A DNA stretch of 64,000 nt from Neoechinorhynchus agilis (GCA_051530055.1 CM121342.1:10664001-10728000); one strand, 5' to 3'; positions 31,936 through 44,086 are shown, counted from the first letter of the stretch. Translations and numbers: made by a program. The notes: a model not told the origin generated them from the sequence alone.

Positions 31936-33400
31936 ATGGTTATACGCGCAAATTTAGAATTTCGCTTCGCGCGTGATAAAACTATTGATACGAGATGCTT
32001 CGAGCCGCCTGATGGCGGTGATGTGGATTACTTAGAGATGATGGATGTCAATAAGGAGAAGGGTTGTTTGCGTGAGAGTGGGGCAGGCAAAAGAATGCCT
32101 GCCGATGTTGCTGTATATAATGTTAAGGGTAATGAGATCGCCCAAAGGGTTTCTATCCTTGGAGAGGACAGTTTGTTTCCAGTTACTGATGAAGTTATGA
32201 AAAATAAGGTTTCTCTCAAAAAATGGTACTATTTTCCGAAAAATGTCAAACTCATTTCGTTAAATATCTGTCTGAAAAAAGATCCCTTAAATGGATTTCT
32301 CTAAGAAATGCAATGTTCTCATTCAGAATAGTCCCCCAGAAATGGACTAAGAAGCAAAAAAATATATGGGTGATAAGTTAGGAATAAGTTTTCTGAAGTA
32401 TCTGTTAAAATCGAATTCCCAATTACCTTATGGAATGTTATGTCAAATTGATATAGACAACGCTACCAGACGGGCCGATATTTTTAAGAATATCGTGGCT
32501 AAATCAAAGTCGGTCTACCCTCTATGCTCCAGTCGGAGGACTCCAATATCCCTCAACAGTCGACATCTTCAAACGATCTAATTTCTCCAAATCGATCTGC
32601 AGCCTCTTCGCAAATTAAATTTTTCCTCAAATCGAGAAAGTCAGGACTTCCAATTTCTAAAATCATGGTGAAAGGCGATAAACACGTACGGGAACACACT
32701 TTGCGAGCAATCCTCTTATGCTTTCAACTGCTTCGAATCACTTTTCTCGCTTAAATCAGGATCGGTTCAAGACGACCACATTTTTCCTCAATGCAATTTT
32801 TGTCGAACATGGGGCCACTTTGCTCAACATTGTCCTGACCCTGCTTCTCCAAGATGCAGCAATTGCGCAAAAACTGACCATGCATCGGACAATTGTCCCA
32901 ACAGAGACAATAAGCGATGCACGAATTGCAATTTACCACGCCCCGCTTTCTACAGAGGATGCCCAGAATTCAAAACGTATTGGCTATGGACTATTAGTAA
33001 AGATCATAATGTTACACCTCGATACCGCTCCTTGTATCCTCCAACAACAACTTCAATGCACTCGGCACCTCTCACCTTCTGCCACTTCGTGCCCCAATGT
33101 TCGGACTTCATCAACTCAATTTTTGCACGTCGATCAATTTGAGCGGCGTCTGGATGAAGTTTGTAACAGGCTTTTCACCATGATACAAGCCCGACTCACA
33201 GAAGCGATCACTACACTCAAAAGGAAGATCAGCCCTCTCCTCAATAATTTGGACAATCTTCCGAATTTACTTTCCTCATGCATTCCACTTGCGGATAACT
33301 GTGCACGTAAAAGGGTTGGTAATTCGGACTTGGATACTCAAAGTTTCAAAAACAAGCCATAACACCCAATCTGTTCCCATCTGAAAATCCTGATTCCCTT
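31936..33400 (+). pseudogene. LINE-D ORF1, gag-like
   Basis: N-terminal part includes CFEPPDGGDVDY. The core block LGISFLKYLLKSNSQLPYG matches LGVKPIKYLF of LINE-C. Knuckles in a second frame are CNFCRTWGHFAQHC (CX2CX3GHX4C), CSNCAKTDHASDNC and CTNCNLPRPAFYRGC. A 45-base patch (32479-32523) reading IFKNIVAKSKSVYPL is also found in an RT at 8911-8955. Frame breaks occur near 32300 and on both sides of the knuckles. Confidence 0.75.
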
Positions 33401-34309
33401 ATGGACGTCGAGGTATCAGACGCTAAATTCGTCACTAACATCATCGCGAATCAATCCTCGATTATCAAAAATTGCACTGCATCCCTCACATCCAATGGAG
33501 CTGCCAGAATTCTATGATGACTCAATGGCTCAGGTAACTGTGATGGATCTGAGGGTGCTACAATGGAACTGCGGTGGGGCGACAAATTTAGCCAGACTAG
33601 CTTGTTTTATATCAGGTGTTTCGATTTTCTTCATACAAGAAACCAAAAGCATTTTTAATTCAGATCAACTATATACTAATTTCCCCCAATTCCACTCTCC
33701 CTTTTTCACTTTTTTATCACTACTCCAGTACCTCATGCTTCTCAGGTACCTTTATCGGGTTTCCAATCAACCCTAAACCCCAAGTTAATTTCGTCATTTT
33801 CCTCAATTGACATGCCACTTTTTTATAATTTCCTTCAATGAAAAAATTATCTCTCGTAAATCTTTACATCAGACCAAACTTCATTCACAAACCTTCCATT
33901 AAAAATAAAGTGAAGTGGATCCTCAAAGCCAACATAGATTTTATCGTTGTGGATCTCAACGATCCATCTTTAAAATGGACAATCTGCCATTAATTCCGTG
34001 AAGTCTTCCCATAATCTAGCCATACACACCTCGCCCTCCTTTCACAATCTCACCACTAACGTCCATTCTTTTTTAGACCTTCGATTCAAGTAGATTGACA
34101 AATTTCTTCTTTTGACTTCCTTGGTCATGATATTTTATTTTGGTCTCTTGGTCCTAGCAATGTTTTACGTAAAGTCTATCACAATTCTCCACTCAATGTT
34201 GCCTTTTTCGGTTTTGTTAGTCGGAATCTCCTTGGTTTCTTTTTTACTAAAAATAACCGTCGTCATACTCTTCCTTATGTCAACAACGCCCTTAATTCAG
34301 TTGCTGAGA

Positions 34310-34436
34310 CGAATCACTGGCGATTCGACTAAAGGAGCATTCCTTCTACGCTGCATCCGTCCTTTCGACCGTTACACCAGGACGGCAGCTGAGTGATCCA
34401 GAGCGGTGGTGTGAATGATCTTATTGTTTAAAATAA
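34310..34436 (+). mobile_element. 3' tip of RLE-type LINE inserted in LINE-D
   Basis: ITGDSTKGAFL in one frame and ASVLSTVTPGRQLSDPERW in the next match the end of the RLE-type LINE (TGDSRAGVFLRQ, NAASVMATVEEG). Short A-rich sequence follows. It interrupts the LINE-D endonuclease. Confidence 0.65.
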
Positions 34437-35370
34437 AGATCGCAATTGAAAACTTTAAAATTCCATTTTATTTTATACTGTAAGATCCTTCTCTCGTCCA
34501 TACGAAAGCCGTTCTCTTCGCTTTCTTGGGCGGCAACTTTTCTTAGTCAATCGTTCCCCCTCCTGGTTAAATTTGTTATCGAATCATTATTGGGGTGCCT
34601 GGTGCCGAATTCATCAACAAAAGGACGCGGACCTTCTTGCTGACCTACAAACTTTCACATCAAAATGGTGGAACACTTCCCAGAGGAAAAAACTGACACC
34701 TTGGAAATCCAAGTTATCTTCTTGGATGAAATCGTCGCCCTTAGAGAACATTCTTAGCTCCGTGTTTGGTTTTCACTCCATAAGATGCACCAATAAAAGG
34801 CCGAATATTACCTTTCGTTGAATTCCACTTAATCGTGTGGATCTGAATCCAAATGACATTGTTGAAGCTTGATTCACCAAACCGAAATTAGCATCTTCAA
34901 ACTCTCATTCATGCACTAAAATTCTTGCACTTCTTCCCCGCGACTGCATCGCGAAATTAGCTAATCTAATGCTTATTTGCTCTCCTTTCGGCTAGCGAGA
35001 TATCAACACTTCTCGTCGTATATTTCTTGTCAAAAACGGAAAGAAATTGGTAACTCAGACAAGCGACCTTCGCCCGATTTCCATTCAAAACCCGTCTGTT
35101 ACTATCTACGAACGAGCATTGGCTATACGTTTAAATATCTTCCAAAATGAACACAGGTTTATCTCGCACCGTTGTCACGGCTTTCACAAGGGTAAATCTG
35201 TACATTCCGTTGTGGCTGATATTTATTCGAATTTCTCTAACTCCACACGACTGATTCGGACTATCATTACTGTCGATATGTCCCAAGCTTTCGACAGGAT
35301 CTTCCTCTCTTTCATTACCCAAATCTTGGAATTTTTTCAATGTGCCGCACAATTTTATCTCTCGAATCTA

Positions 35371-35942
35371 CAACATCTTATTCACGAAATCTTTTTATCA
35401 TGAAGATGACCCAAGCGTCCGTGGCGTTTGGCAACGTTTATGGGTCAAAAGAATCCGTCCAAACATGCCATGGGAAAAAATCCCAAGAGACGCTTAGCAG
35501 ACACGAGATCATGCCGCTCCAGCGCCTCACCCAAGTACCGGCTATTCCGATTCTCGCCTTTCAACATCTTATTCACGAAATCTTTTTATCATGAAGATGA
35601 CCCAAGCGTCCGTGGCGTTTGGCGACGTTTATGGGTCCGAGAATCCGTCCAAACATGCCATGGGAAAAAATCCCAAGAGACGCTTAGCAGACACGAGATC
35701 ATGCCGCTCCAGCGCCTCACCCAAGTACCGGCTATTCCGATTCTCGCCTTTCAACATCTTATTCACGAAATCTTTTTATCATGAAGATGACCCAAGCGTC
35801 CGTGGCGTTTGGCGACGTTTATGGGTCAAAAGAATCCGTCCAAACATGCCATGGGAAAAAATCCCAAGAGACGCTTAGCAGACACGAGATCATGCCGCTC
35901 CAGCGCCTCACCCAAGTACCGGCTATTCCGATTCTCGCCTTT
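35371..35942. repeat. 191-bp tandem repeat, three copies
   Basis: Units begin at CAACATCTTATTCACG: 35371, 35562 and 35752. The third ends at CAACA, 35942. They are nearly identical (unit 2 has GGTCCGAG where units 1 and 3 have GGTCAAAAG, and unit 1 has GGCAACG where the others have GGCGACG). The first about 50 bases are LINE-D RT sequence (FTKSFYHEDD), the other about 140 bases are not LINE. The array is therefore young and was built across an element junction. The long plus-strand frames inside are not genes. Confidence 0.92.
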
Positions 35943-38400
35943 CAACACATATAGCGATCTTTCGGAATGCGGTAAAATCGCGTTGAAGTCACCGGCTATT
36001 AGGAGGGTGTCTCTGTTCGGTACATCATATAATGCTTAGGCTAGATTTCCATAAAATCCTTCAACCGCCTCTTCATCCGACGAGGAGGTCGGTAAATACA
36101 CGCCAAAAGCATAGAGATTTCTCGACCGAAGCTTTATGCTGACACGAAGGATTCGGTCAGCTATAATATTGCGGGTCAAAAACGCTGAAACATTCACAGT
36201 TGATGGGCTGCCAACCGACCACAAGTTGGTGATGTGTCAGTTGAGCATGAGTGACTCGTTGTTCCGTACGCCTCAACATCCTCCACGTCCGTTCTATGGC
36301 GCCCTCGCTAATGAGGAGAAGAGGAAAGAGTTCGATATCGAACTAGAGAATCAACTGAGCTAGATGCCAGCTGCTGAAACGGATATTGATTTTTATTACA
36401 AGTCAATCTGCGACGCAGTGACCGAAGCGGCCGAGAAAACCCTCCCAAAAATGAGGCATATAAAAGCTGCAAAGGTTATATGGCAGGAGGACTGTGAATT
36501 TATGGCAATGGCTGAGCAGATCAAAACTCTAAGAAAAAGAGGAAAACGATCTGAGGCTCGCATTGCAAGTCTTGAACTTGCCAACCTCTGTAATGAAAAG
36601 CAAAAAGCATCGATAGAGGATGCAGTTCGTGGGATCGCATATAAGGAAGGTTTTGTTCGTACCTCCTTAGCATGGGGAGCGATAAACACTCTCACAGGAA
36701 GATCCCAAAGACAGCCAACTTTGGTTGAAGGTCCCTCCCCGGAAATCAGAAAAAAGAGAATCGCAAATTATTTTGCGGAAATTCTCAATTCGCCATTATC
36801 GTCTTTGGAAGTGAATCCTGTACTTCCAAAAGGCACAATCATCCCAAGCCCTGGGAAGCGATCGCTGCGGCGAAAATGATGCGTGCGGGACGTGCATCAG
36901 GCCCAGATGGGATAATGGCAGAGGTACTGAGGTTTGAATCTATTGCCAGAAAAATCATACCGATAATGAATGGCATAATGAATGGTGGTTCAGTACCTCA
37001 AATCTGGCAAACGGCGCATTTAACAATGATCCCCAAGAAATGCTGCTCGACAAAGGTGGAGGACTACAGAGGTATATCCTTGATGTCCAACACGGCAAAA
37101 CTTTTCAGCAGCATTTTGAGGCGCCGAATTCAGCCAATCCTCGAACCGTTTCTAAGAATTGAACAGAACGGCTTCAGGAAAGATCGATGCACTACGGAGC
37201 ACATATTGGCTTTGAGTAGGATCCTCGAGGAGGAAGGAATTCATCAAACGGATGTGACGCTGGTATTTGTTGATTTCCGTCGAGCTTTCGATTCGGTAAA
37301 TCGAACAATGATTGGCGGTATCTTAAAGGAGTATGGAGTGCCGCCGATCATTGTCACATCCTGTATGGCATTATATAAAAAAACAAGGTCCGCCGTAAAG
37401 ACAGCTGACGGTTTGACAGAACACTTTTCCACCACTTCAGGTGTTCTGCAGGGCGACACATTGGCTCCTTTCCTCTTCATCTTGGTGCTTGATTGGGTAA
37501 TGAGATGGGCACTACCGAATGATGAAGATGGATTTCTTCTGTTGAGGAAAAGAGGTCGCAGGTATCCTGAGATACGCGCCTCCTACATGGCATATGCCGA
37601 CGACATCGTATTGATGTCCTCAACAGTCGAAGGAGCTCAACGCATGCTAAATAGACTGTGCGAGAGGGCGAGTATGATTGGTCTGACCATCAACTTGAAA
37701 AGGACGGAATTCTTGACGATTCCGCATGTCGCGCATACAATCTCTGGCGAAGGGCCGAATGGCGTTGAGCAATTAAAACAGATAGAGCGGTATGTCTATC
37801 TGGGAGCTGTCGTTCCTGAGGTGAGTGCGGATGTCAGCCGACGGAGAGCTATAGCTTGGAGAGCAATGGGACAACTTAAGCCACTGTTTGACAGTGAGTC
37901 TTTGCCAAATGAACTGCGTTCGCAGCTGTTCAGGGCTCGAATTGAGAGCATTCTCTACTACAATGCAGAGACCTGGACAATGTCGCCAACGGCGACGAGG
38001 CAGTTGGACCAAAATCATTCATCTCTCTTACGTGCGGCGTTCAAGGCCAGATGGTCAGATAAAGTGACCAACAAAGCACTGTATAAGAGAGCCGGAGTCC
38101 AACCGCCCAGTGAATATTTGCGCCGCAGACGACTGCAGTTCACGGGCAATATAATTCGGTCCGAGGCATCTTGCCCACAGGTCGTGCAACAGTTCCTTTT
38201 CTGGAAGCCAACGACATTGTATCGTAAAGGCCAAGGGAACTGTCGTACATACGATGACCTGATTTTAAGAGACGCGAATTGCCCGCATAACAGGACTGCT
38301 GTCGTGTATTTTAGACCCCTTGCGGAGTCTAATTCTATTTGACGGGCTTATACCTACGGTGCAACGTAGGAAAGTACCGTTGCATACAATACAATACAAT
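35943..38400 (+). mobile_element. APE-type LINE with 5' inversion and ATACA-repeat tail
   Basis: From 36195 onward the plus strand encodes the end of an endonuclease (LPTDHKLVMCQL), a linker and a full RT. From 36224 back to 35943 the minus strand encodes the earlier endonuclease (RILRVSIKLRSRNL, AFGVYLPTSSSDEEAV, LLIAGDFNAILPHSE). The 5' part is thus inverted against the rest, and the stretch between GDFN and TDH is lost. This is the twin-priming signature known from L1. The 3' end is GCATACAATACAATACAAT, a short tandem repeat tail as in RTE-like LINEs. It belongs to a different family from LINEs A-G. Confidence 0.85.
36364..38343 (+). pseudogene. LINE RT polyprotein (linker, RT, C-terminal region)
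   Basis: Two long frames join near 36879. The first (171 codons) is the linker with IAYKEGFVRTSLAW and the RT start. The second (488 codons) has RAGRASGPDGIMAEVL, MIPKKCCSTKVEDYRGISL, QNGFRKDRCTTEHI, FVDFRRAFDSVNR, SGVLQGDTLAPFLFILV, MAYADDIVLMSS and YLGAVVPE. It then has the C-terminal RRRRLQFTGNIIRSE region of RTE-like proteins. All three catalytic Asp are present. One frame change (near 36870) and the upstream stop at 36361 break it. This is the longest intact RT frame in the window. Confidence 0.88.
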
Positions 38401-39092
38401 GTCCAAAGCAAATCGAAAAACTAGTTTGGCTAGGACGCGTTCATAGATCTAAACAAGAGAGTTCTGAATCGAAATGGGCTTAACGTCCCCTCCAGAGGCC
38501 ACCTTCCTGCGCTTCTTGGTTAAGAAGATCCTTTTTGCAAAATTGATTTCTGTCCACTCTTCCGGTGGAGCGTGAATGAAGGCCTGTGCAATATCTGTTA
38601 AATTCTCTCGTGAAATCCAATTTGTGGCCTTAAAACAGGCTGACGATCCATTATTTGAGATTTTATCTTTTGAATTCCAATAGCTAACTATATCGAGAGA
38701 TTTGCCCAGAATTTGGCATCAACATGGTTGCCTTAACTCTTTGCTAACATAAGATTCCTTCCATATAAGCGGAGTAATCCAGGAGAACCGGAGTCAGTTC
38801 TCGTTCTTGCCATCGATGTGAGAAAGTCACTACTTGATGTAATTAAAAATTGATTAATATCAGCTAGAGAGGCGAAGTATTTTGCGCAAAGAAAAACCTG
38901 AGCGCCAGATTAAATAATTGAACGTCAAGGAACCCCATTTTGAATTTTCTATTTAACAATTGGTTTGCTTTACATAAGCTTCTACATCGTTGGCTTTGAA
39001 CGATTTGTTCTGAGGATCATCCTCCAAGGAGGAGTGTTGATGACATCGTTTAGCTGGCGAAGATTTCGCATTAAGAGTCATGGAGCTTGCCC
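38398..39092 (-). mobile_element. LINE-F copy 2, internally deleted
   Basis: 38398-38965 matches 17265-17833, then jumps to 38966-39092, which matches 18508-18640. About 675 bases, covering part of the endonuclease, are missing. It begins right at the ATACA tail of the previous LINE and ends at the palindrome at 39093. Confidence 0.85.
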
Positions 39093-39300
39093 AAGATATA
39101 ATATTTGTAATTGAGCTCATAAATGCCTCGAAATGAGAAGAGTCTTTCTTCGAGGCCTTGAATGGTCGCCGTTATCTTCATAATCCGCAAACATTCTCAA
39201 TTTGGTGGATTATGAAGATAACGGCGACCATTCAAGGCCTCGAAGGAAGACTCTTCTCATTTCGAGGCATTTATGAGCTCAATTACAAATATTATATCTT
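39093..39300. repeat. Large palindrome: two 94-bp arms, 20-base spacer
   Basis: Left arm 39093-39186, spacer GCAAACATTCTCAATTTGGT (39187-39206), right arm 39207-39300. I find one mismatch between the arms. The outer about 20 bases of both arms are LINE-F sequence, the rest is not found elsewhere in the window. The right arm ends next to the left edge of the second 6.7-kb block (39307). This is a fold-back inverted duplication, and no transposon gene lies inside. Confidence 0.95.
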
Positions 39301-40345
39301 AGGCTCCGTTTATGATGATATTCAGATTACAGCGAGATGAACTATCCATTATTCTATCGATGTTTGCCATTTCAACTTTTTTCGAACATGCTTCTGTCTT
39401 TGCGTTGAGCTATCGTGCTAAATCAGAGTCAATGAAGTTGGTTGTGCTTCCGCTGTCTACGAGTGCCTTCGATGCATACCCTTCGATTTCTATATCCATA
39501 ATTGAGTCCTTGAGTTCAGCATCATATCCTTTAGTAGCACTTGAGGCGATGGTCGAAACCGTGGCTTGCAGACCGCATTTCGTGCTGTCCTGCGATGATA
39601 CCATCTTCCGCAGAACCGACAGTTTCTTTGTGCTCGTTGAATCGTAGCGACTATATATTCTTCGCTGGACGGCATCTCAGTCTGATTTTCCATACGATCT
39701 TTCGTTGAAATTGAATTAAGTATTGAATCGCGATTCCAGGGCAAATACTCGTTCGCTTGATCTTGTGCGACCTCAAGTGTTAGTGCTAGTTGAAATGCTT
39801 TGGTTTTATCGATATCATTCTACTCCAATAAACGCTGTCGAATGCTGTTAGAGCTGATTCCCGAAATAAAAGTGTCACACAACAGCATGCCTTTTGATTG
39901 TTCAGCAGTTAGTGGTTCAAATGAGCACTTTCTTGCAAGGGTTTCTAAGCTCTCGATATATTGAGTGATCGTCTGCCCTGTTTGTTGCTTGGTTGTACAC
40001 AACTTGTGACGTTGAAAGATATTGTTACTGCGCTTCACGAAAAGTTTTGAGAGAACATCGATTGCTTCTTCATATGATGGAGAGTCGACAACTCGTTCGT
40101 ACACTTGAGCAGATACGCTTACTCGCAACAGATCGATTTTGTCGTTTTCGTCATGAGTATTGGAGCGTCGGAGAAACAATTCAAATCGGTACCGCTAGTG
40201 TCGCTATAATTGTTCAGCCTCTGGGTTCTCAATCGCGATCGTCAAGACGTCTGGTTTGAAGTATTTGTCCGCCAATGGACTATACTTGTAGTCTGAATCC
40301 ATATTGATTGGACGAACGGCACACGTTTGCTTTTTTTTAGTTAAT
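39301..40345 (-). mobile_element. LTR retrotransposon fossil (gag and protease part), copy 2
   Basis: Same element as 3160-4560, carried in the duplicated block, with gag, zinc-knuckle and protease portions in the same order. It is broken and shorter than copy 1. Because it was copied with its neighbours, the two fossils share one insertion event and are not two insertions. Confidence 0.75.
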
Positions 40346-40844
40346 AAAATTGTTATATACCAGTTGTGAGGTTTTTATTAACTAAAAAAACAATCGTGGC
40401 AAACCACTTAATAATAATAATTTTTTATTAACAGCACATGTTTAGTTACAATTTTGTATACCGACTGATCATTTTATGTACTCCTTCCTATTTGTACAAC
40501 CATTTATCCATATTGTTCGATAACGACATATAATCTTCGTGACTCAGAAAGTTGGCTTCTTTAAGTAGGACCTCACCAAATGTATGCCGCCGTTCGAGTG
40601 GACGACCGCGGCTAAAAAATGATAGGGCTGAGATTGCCCATATTTTCCATACTTGCCTTTGTTTCACATAGTTAAGCTGTAATTTTAACGCTCTGTGGTG
40701 ATAGCGTTTAGCTAATTTTAGAATTTTTTAAACTGTAAAATATCCGGTTTTTCGTTAAGTCTAGAGTTAAAAGTGTAGCCTGATATTTTTATTTTGTTAA
40801 CCGATGTTTTACTTTCCTGGTTGCGCATGGGTAGTAGCTGTTTT

Positions 40845-42924
40845 CTAATTATTCCTTTTAATTTTTTTATTGATATAAGAGCTTCCCGCCACAGCCATAA
40901 TTTTGGTTTTATTTGGATTTAGTTTAAGACCCATTATTTGTGATTGCCTATCTAAGAAATCCACAAGAGCTGTGAGAACTGGCAATTCCCACGCATTTTC
41001 AGTACAAATCGTCGCACTGATGTCATCCGCATAGAGGATTGTTTTAACCCCTTTCCTATTAAAATACGAGATATACTGCATGGTAATTAAGAAAAGGATA
41101 GGTGACAATGAGCTACCTTGAGGTAGACCTTTTGCTGCGTATAAAATTTCCTGGTCTTTATCGTCTTCAAAATAGAATGACTTTGTCATCAGAATATCCT
41201 TGATACGGATTAAAATGCCTTATGGAAAATACAGAAAAGACATAGTTGATCAGGAATTGAAGATTTATGTTGTCGTAAGCAGCCGAAAAGTCAAAAGAGA
41301 TTAAACATTTATATCTGCAATTGTTGCTAAATAGAGATTTATAGATTTCGTTGACAGCCGATGTGACAGAACGTCCTTGGAAAAACCCGTGGCAATTGCT
41401 ACTTATAACATCCTTGTCGATACAAAATTTCATAAAATAGTCGGCAATCGCCTTTTCATAAATTGATACCAAGGAATTTTGAATTGATGTGGGTCTTATG
41501 TCCGATGGGGCTGCAATTTTCCGTTTGTTTGCTTTCGCAATCAATATCCTTCTTGAAGTGTTTATTTGAAGCCATTCTTGCCTAGATGCACGAAGGAGAC
41601 ATGAAACAATTAATGTTCTAATTGGATACTCCACATATTTTAGACATTTACATGGAGCACTTAGATTATTCGATGATAATTTTCCCATTCTGTTCCAAAT
41701 TTTGATTATGTCTTCGGGAACTAAATCTCCTTTATTCAAAGATTGTAGACGGGGAAGTTTCAACCACTCATTTTCAGGTGGTTCATTTTTTGCGTCAAAG
41801 GAAAGACTTACGAAGATTTCCTTCAAAACTGTTGCAGGGGAAGATGATCTCATCCACCCAACAGCCTTATCGTTCCATCTTGTGAATTTCGTTTTTTTGA
41901 TAATCTTCCAAAATGATTTTGAGGATGTGGAGAGGTTTTTTTTCTTTCCTGTGGTGAACCAAGTGGAGGTTATAGTTGCACGTCCAGTATTTTTTACTCC
42001 AAATTTTTTTCCATTAGAATATCCTGGTGTTGGTCGGCTATTTTAATTTTTGATGCGCAATGGCGAAGGAAATTAGAAGATATATTATTCCGCATCGAGT
42101 AATAAGGTATTGAGAGGAAGGTATGTGAAAAATCGCTAAGTAACGAATTCCATTCGTATAAATTGCGAATACCATGTATCAAGGATTGTTTAATTGTCAG
42201 GTTAAAAAAGGCCACGTTAATTGGTGAAAAGCGGTATCTTCTAAATAAAGTCCTCCGAAATTCTCCAGTAGATGATATCATGGTAACTGTTTTCTGGTAT
42301 GGCGACCTGCTTTATGACCGAGAAACATTTTAGTCGGTCCAATGGCACAAAACACCCGTCGTACCATGAGTTTACATTTGTTGAAGTACGATGAAAAGTG
42401 GGCTGAGTGGGGGTTAGGAATGCATGTGTACTCTCTCTGTTAGCTATGACCTTGGTCCATTTTCCCGGGGGATCATTAAAATCCCCAAATAAAAAGATAT
42501 TGCCCAGACATATAAGGTTATTGATGATAGATTTGGTTACCTCCTTATGCATGAGACTAGGTCTCACATAGATATTACCCACCAATATTTCCTTATCATT
42601 GTATCGGATTTGAAAAATCGCAAATGACACATTTTCACCAGTGAAGCCTTGAATAAGAGAGGCTAGTAATTTTTTCTTGAAGATCGTCAATAAACCGCTT
42701 GAATTCGGTTTTAGAGGGAATGTGGGGAAAACATCGTATTCCAAAAGTAAGGATGATGCAAGTATATTTGAGTCTATTGTGGCTTTTTTTGCTTCCCGAA
42801 TGCAAATTATATCCTCCTTTATGGGTTTTAAAAATTTATACCTAATTAGTGCCACGGCTCCACCCGAGTTCCATTGTAGGCAAGTAATGTTTAGTGGTGC
42901 TTGCGAGGGCCTACTAGGTATCAT
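40845..42924 (-). pseudogene. LINE-A ORF2, copy 2
   Basis: Endonuclease frame 42924-42241 (227 codons: LQWNSGG, IICIREAKK, GDFNDPPGKW). RT frames run 41853-41167 (RPTSIQNSLVSIYEKAI, CHGFFQGRSV, FDFSAAYDNIN) and 41189-40845 (GLPQGSSLSPILF, YADDISATI). Frame breaks remain between the three pieces, several shared with copy 1 and so older than the block duplication. Confidence 0.85.
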
Positions 42925-43838
42925 TTAGTGTTATCGGTTAAAGCATTTGAGTCGTTTGTAAACATTCGACTTTCAACAATTTTGAAAGTATTCCGCTGAG
43001 TTTTCGATTTAATTTTGTCCGACTTAATAGATCCACTTCTCTTACCTGTGTGGGTTGCCACTGGGTGAGCATCATTTCTATTAGGTAACGATTGATTGTT
43101 GATGTTCGTTGGCATCATTAATGTTGGTAGTTGTATTTGTTGAGCTAGCTGATTCTGAAAGGTATTGAACAGTGTCATGATGCGTTGGGGCATTTCGTGT
43201 AGGACATTCTCCATGATTTTTTGGTATAAGTCCTCTTCATTAATGGTGGTCGGTATTGTTGTTGAAGACGTCTGTTGGATATCCACAGCTTTTTTGATGA
43301 GTATTGGATATTTTAGCTGTAATTTGATAGTTGCTGGAATTCGATCTCATAAATCCTGATTTATATGCGTCGGAGTATGATTTGAAGCAAGGACATCCTT
43401 CGTAGTAACTCCGATGGTTCTCTGCGCAATTGCCACATTTGATATTAGTGTTTGTGCATGCGGACATGTGATGATTCTCGGAGCAATAACAGCATTTTTG
43501 TTTTTTGTTTAGACAATTTTGGTTCCAGTGTCCCCATTGAAGACAAATGCTGCATTGTGGATAAATTAAATTGCAGTCACTGTTGGAATTTCTGGAGAAT
43601 CTGATTTCCATACATTGAAATATCCACTGTTGGGACAAGGTTTGAGGAAATTACCCCACGTCTCTTCTTTAGATGCTATTGGTATTGCTGTGATTTTGGA
43701 AACATAATTCTCTTTTTTGATTGGTCTATCAATGTAGTTGTATTGTGTACGATTATAGTCGTTGCTTGAAGTCTGCTGATATTCCTCTGATGAAGATAGG
43801 TTTTGCATTTAGGTAAGTATCATTTCCTTACCACACAT
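42921..43838 (-). pseudogene. LINE-A ORF1, copy 2
   Basis: Same knuckle cluster as copy 1 (CSICLQWGHWNQNC, CYCSENHHMSAC, CGNCAENHRSYYEGC) and the same Gln-rich C terminus. It differs from copy 1 at a small number of residues only (for example MSQRITTLF against MPQRIMTLF). Confidence 0.8.
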
Positions 43839-44086
43839 TCCATTCTGGTTAAAGGTTGAGGTTTGACAGCAGCTGCTCTCTTGCCTTTGAGGATATCGGA
43901 ATCCTCATCGAGAAGTTGGTTGAACGAGTGTCTCCACCCCTGTTCCTCCATGGTCATCAGGAGGATCAGGTTCTCTCGAAATCGTAGTTGTTGTTGGCAC
44001 GCATTTTTCATTGTTACGAAAATTGCGCATTTTTGACAAAACCACTAGGTGCAATATCGATTACCACTTCTGTAACGCAATGTAGA

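Larger units (their letters stand above)
31860..35370 (+). mobile_element. LINE-D, APE-type LINE, 3' truncated in the RT
   Basis: ORF1 (31936-33400) and ORF2 (33495-35370) on the plus strand. ORF2: LRVLQWNCGGATNLARLA and FFIQETKS (endonuclease start), a broken middle, an RLE-type LINE tip at 34310-34430, then LRPISIQNPSVTIYERAL, CHGFHKGKSVHSV and TVDMSQAFDRIF (RT first Asp). It ends at FTKSFYHEDD inside the 191-bp tandem repeat. Inverted or partial copies of its ORF1 are at 57386-58138, 59330-59492 and 62521-62705. Confidence 0.8.
40409..44038 (-). mobile_element. LINE-A copy 2
   Basis: Second copy of LINE-A with the same flanking AAACCACT repeats. Better preserved at the endonuclease start: MIPSRPSQAPLN, then ITCLQWNSGGAVALIRYKF (about 42924-42830) is present, which copy 1 lacks. 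Its ORF1 start is damaged near 43810-44011. Confidence 0.85.

Noticed and set aside
35340-36039. Four overlapping plus-strand frames of 76-118 codons
   Set aside because: They come from the 191-bp tandem repeat read in two frames (units are not multiples of three) and do not represent proteins.
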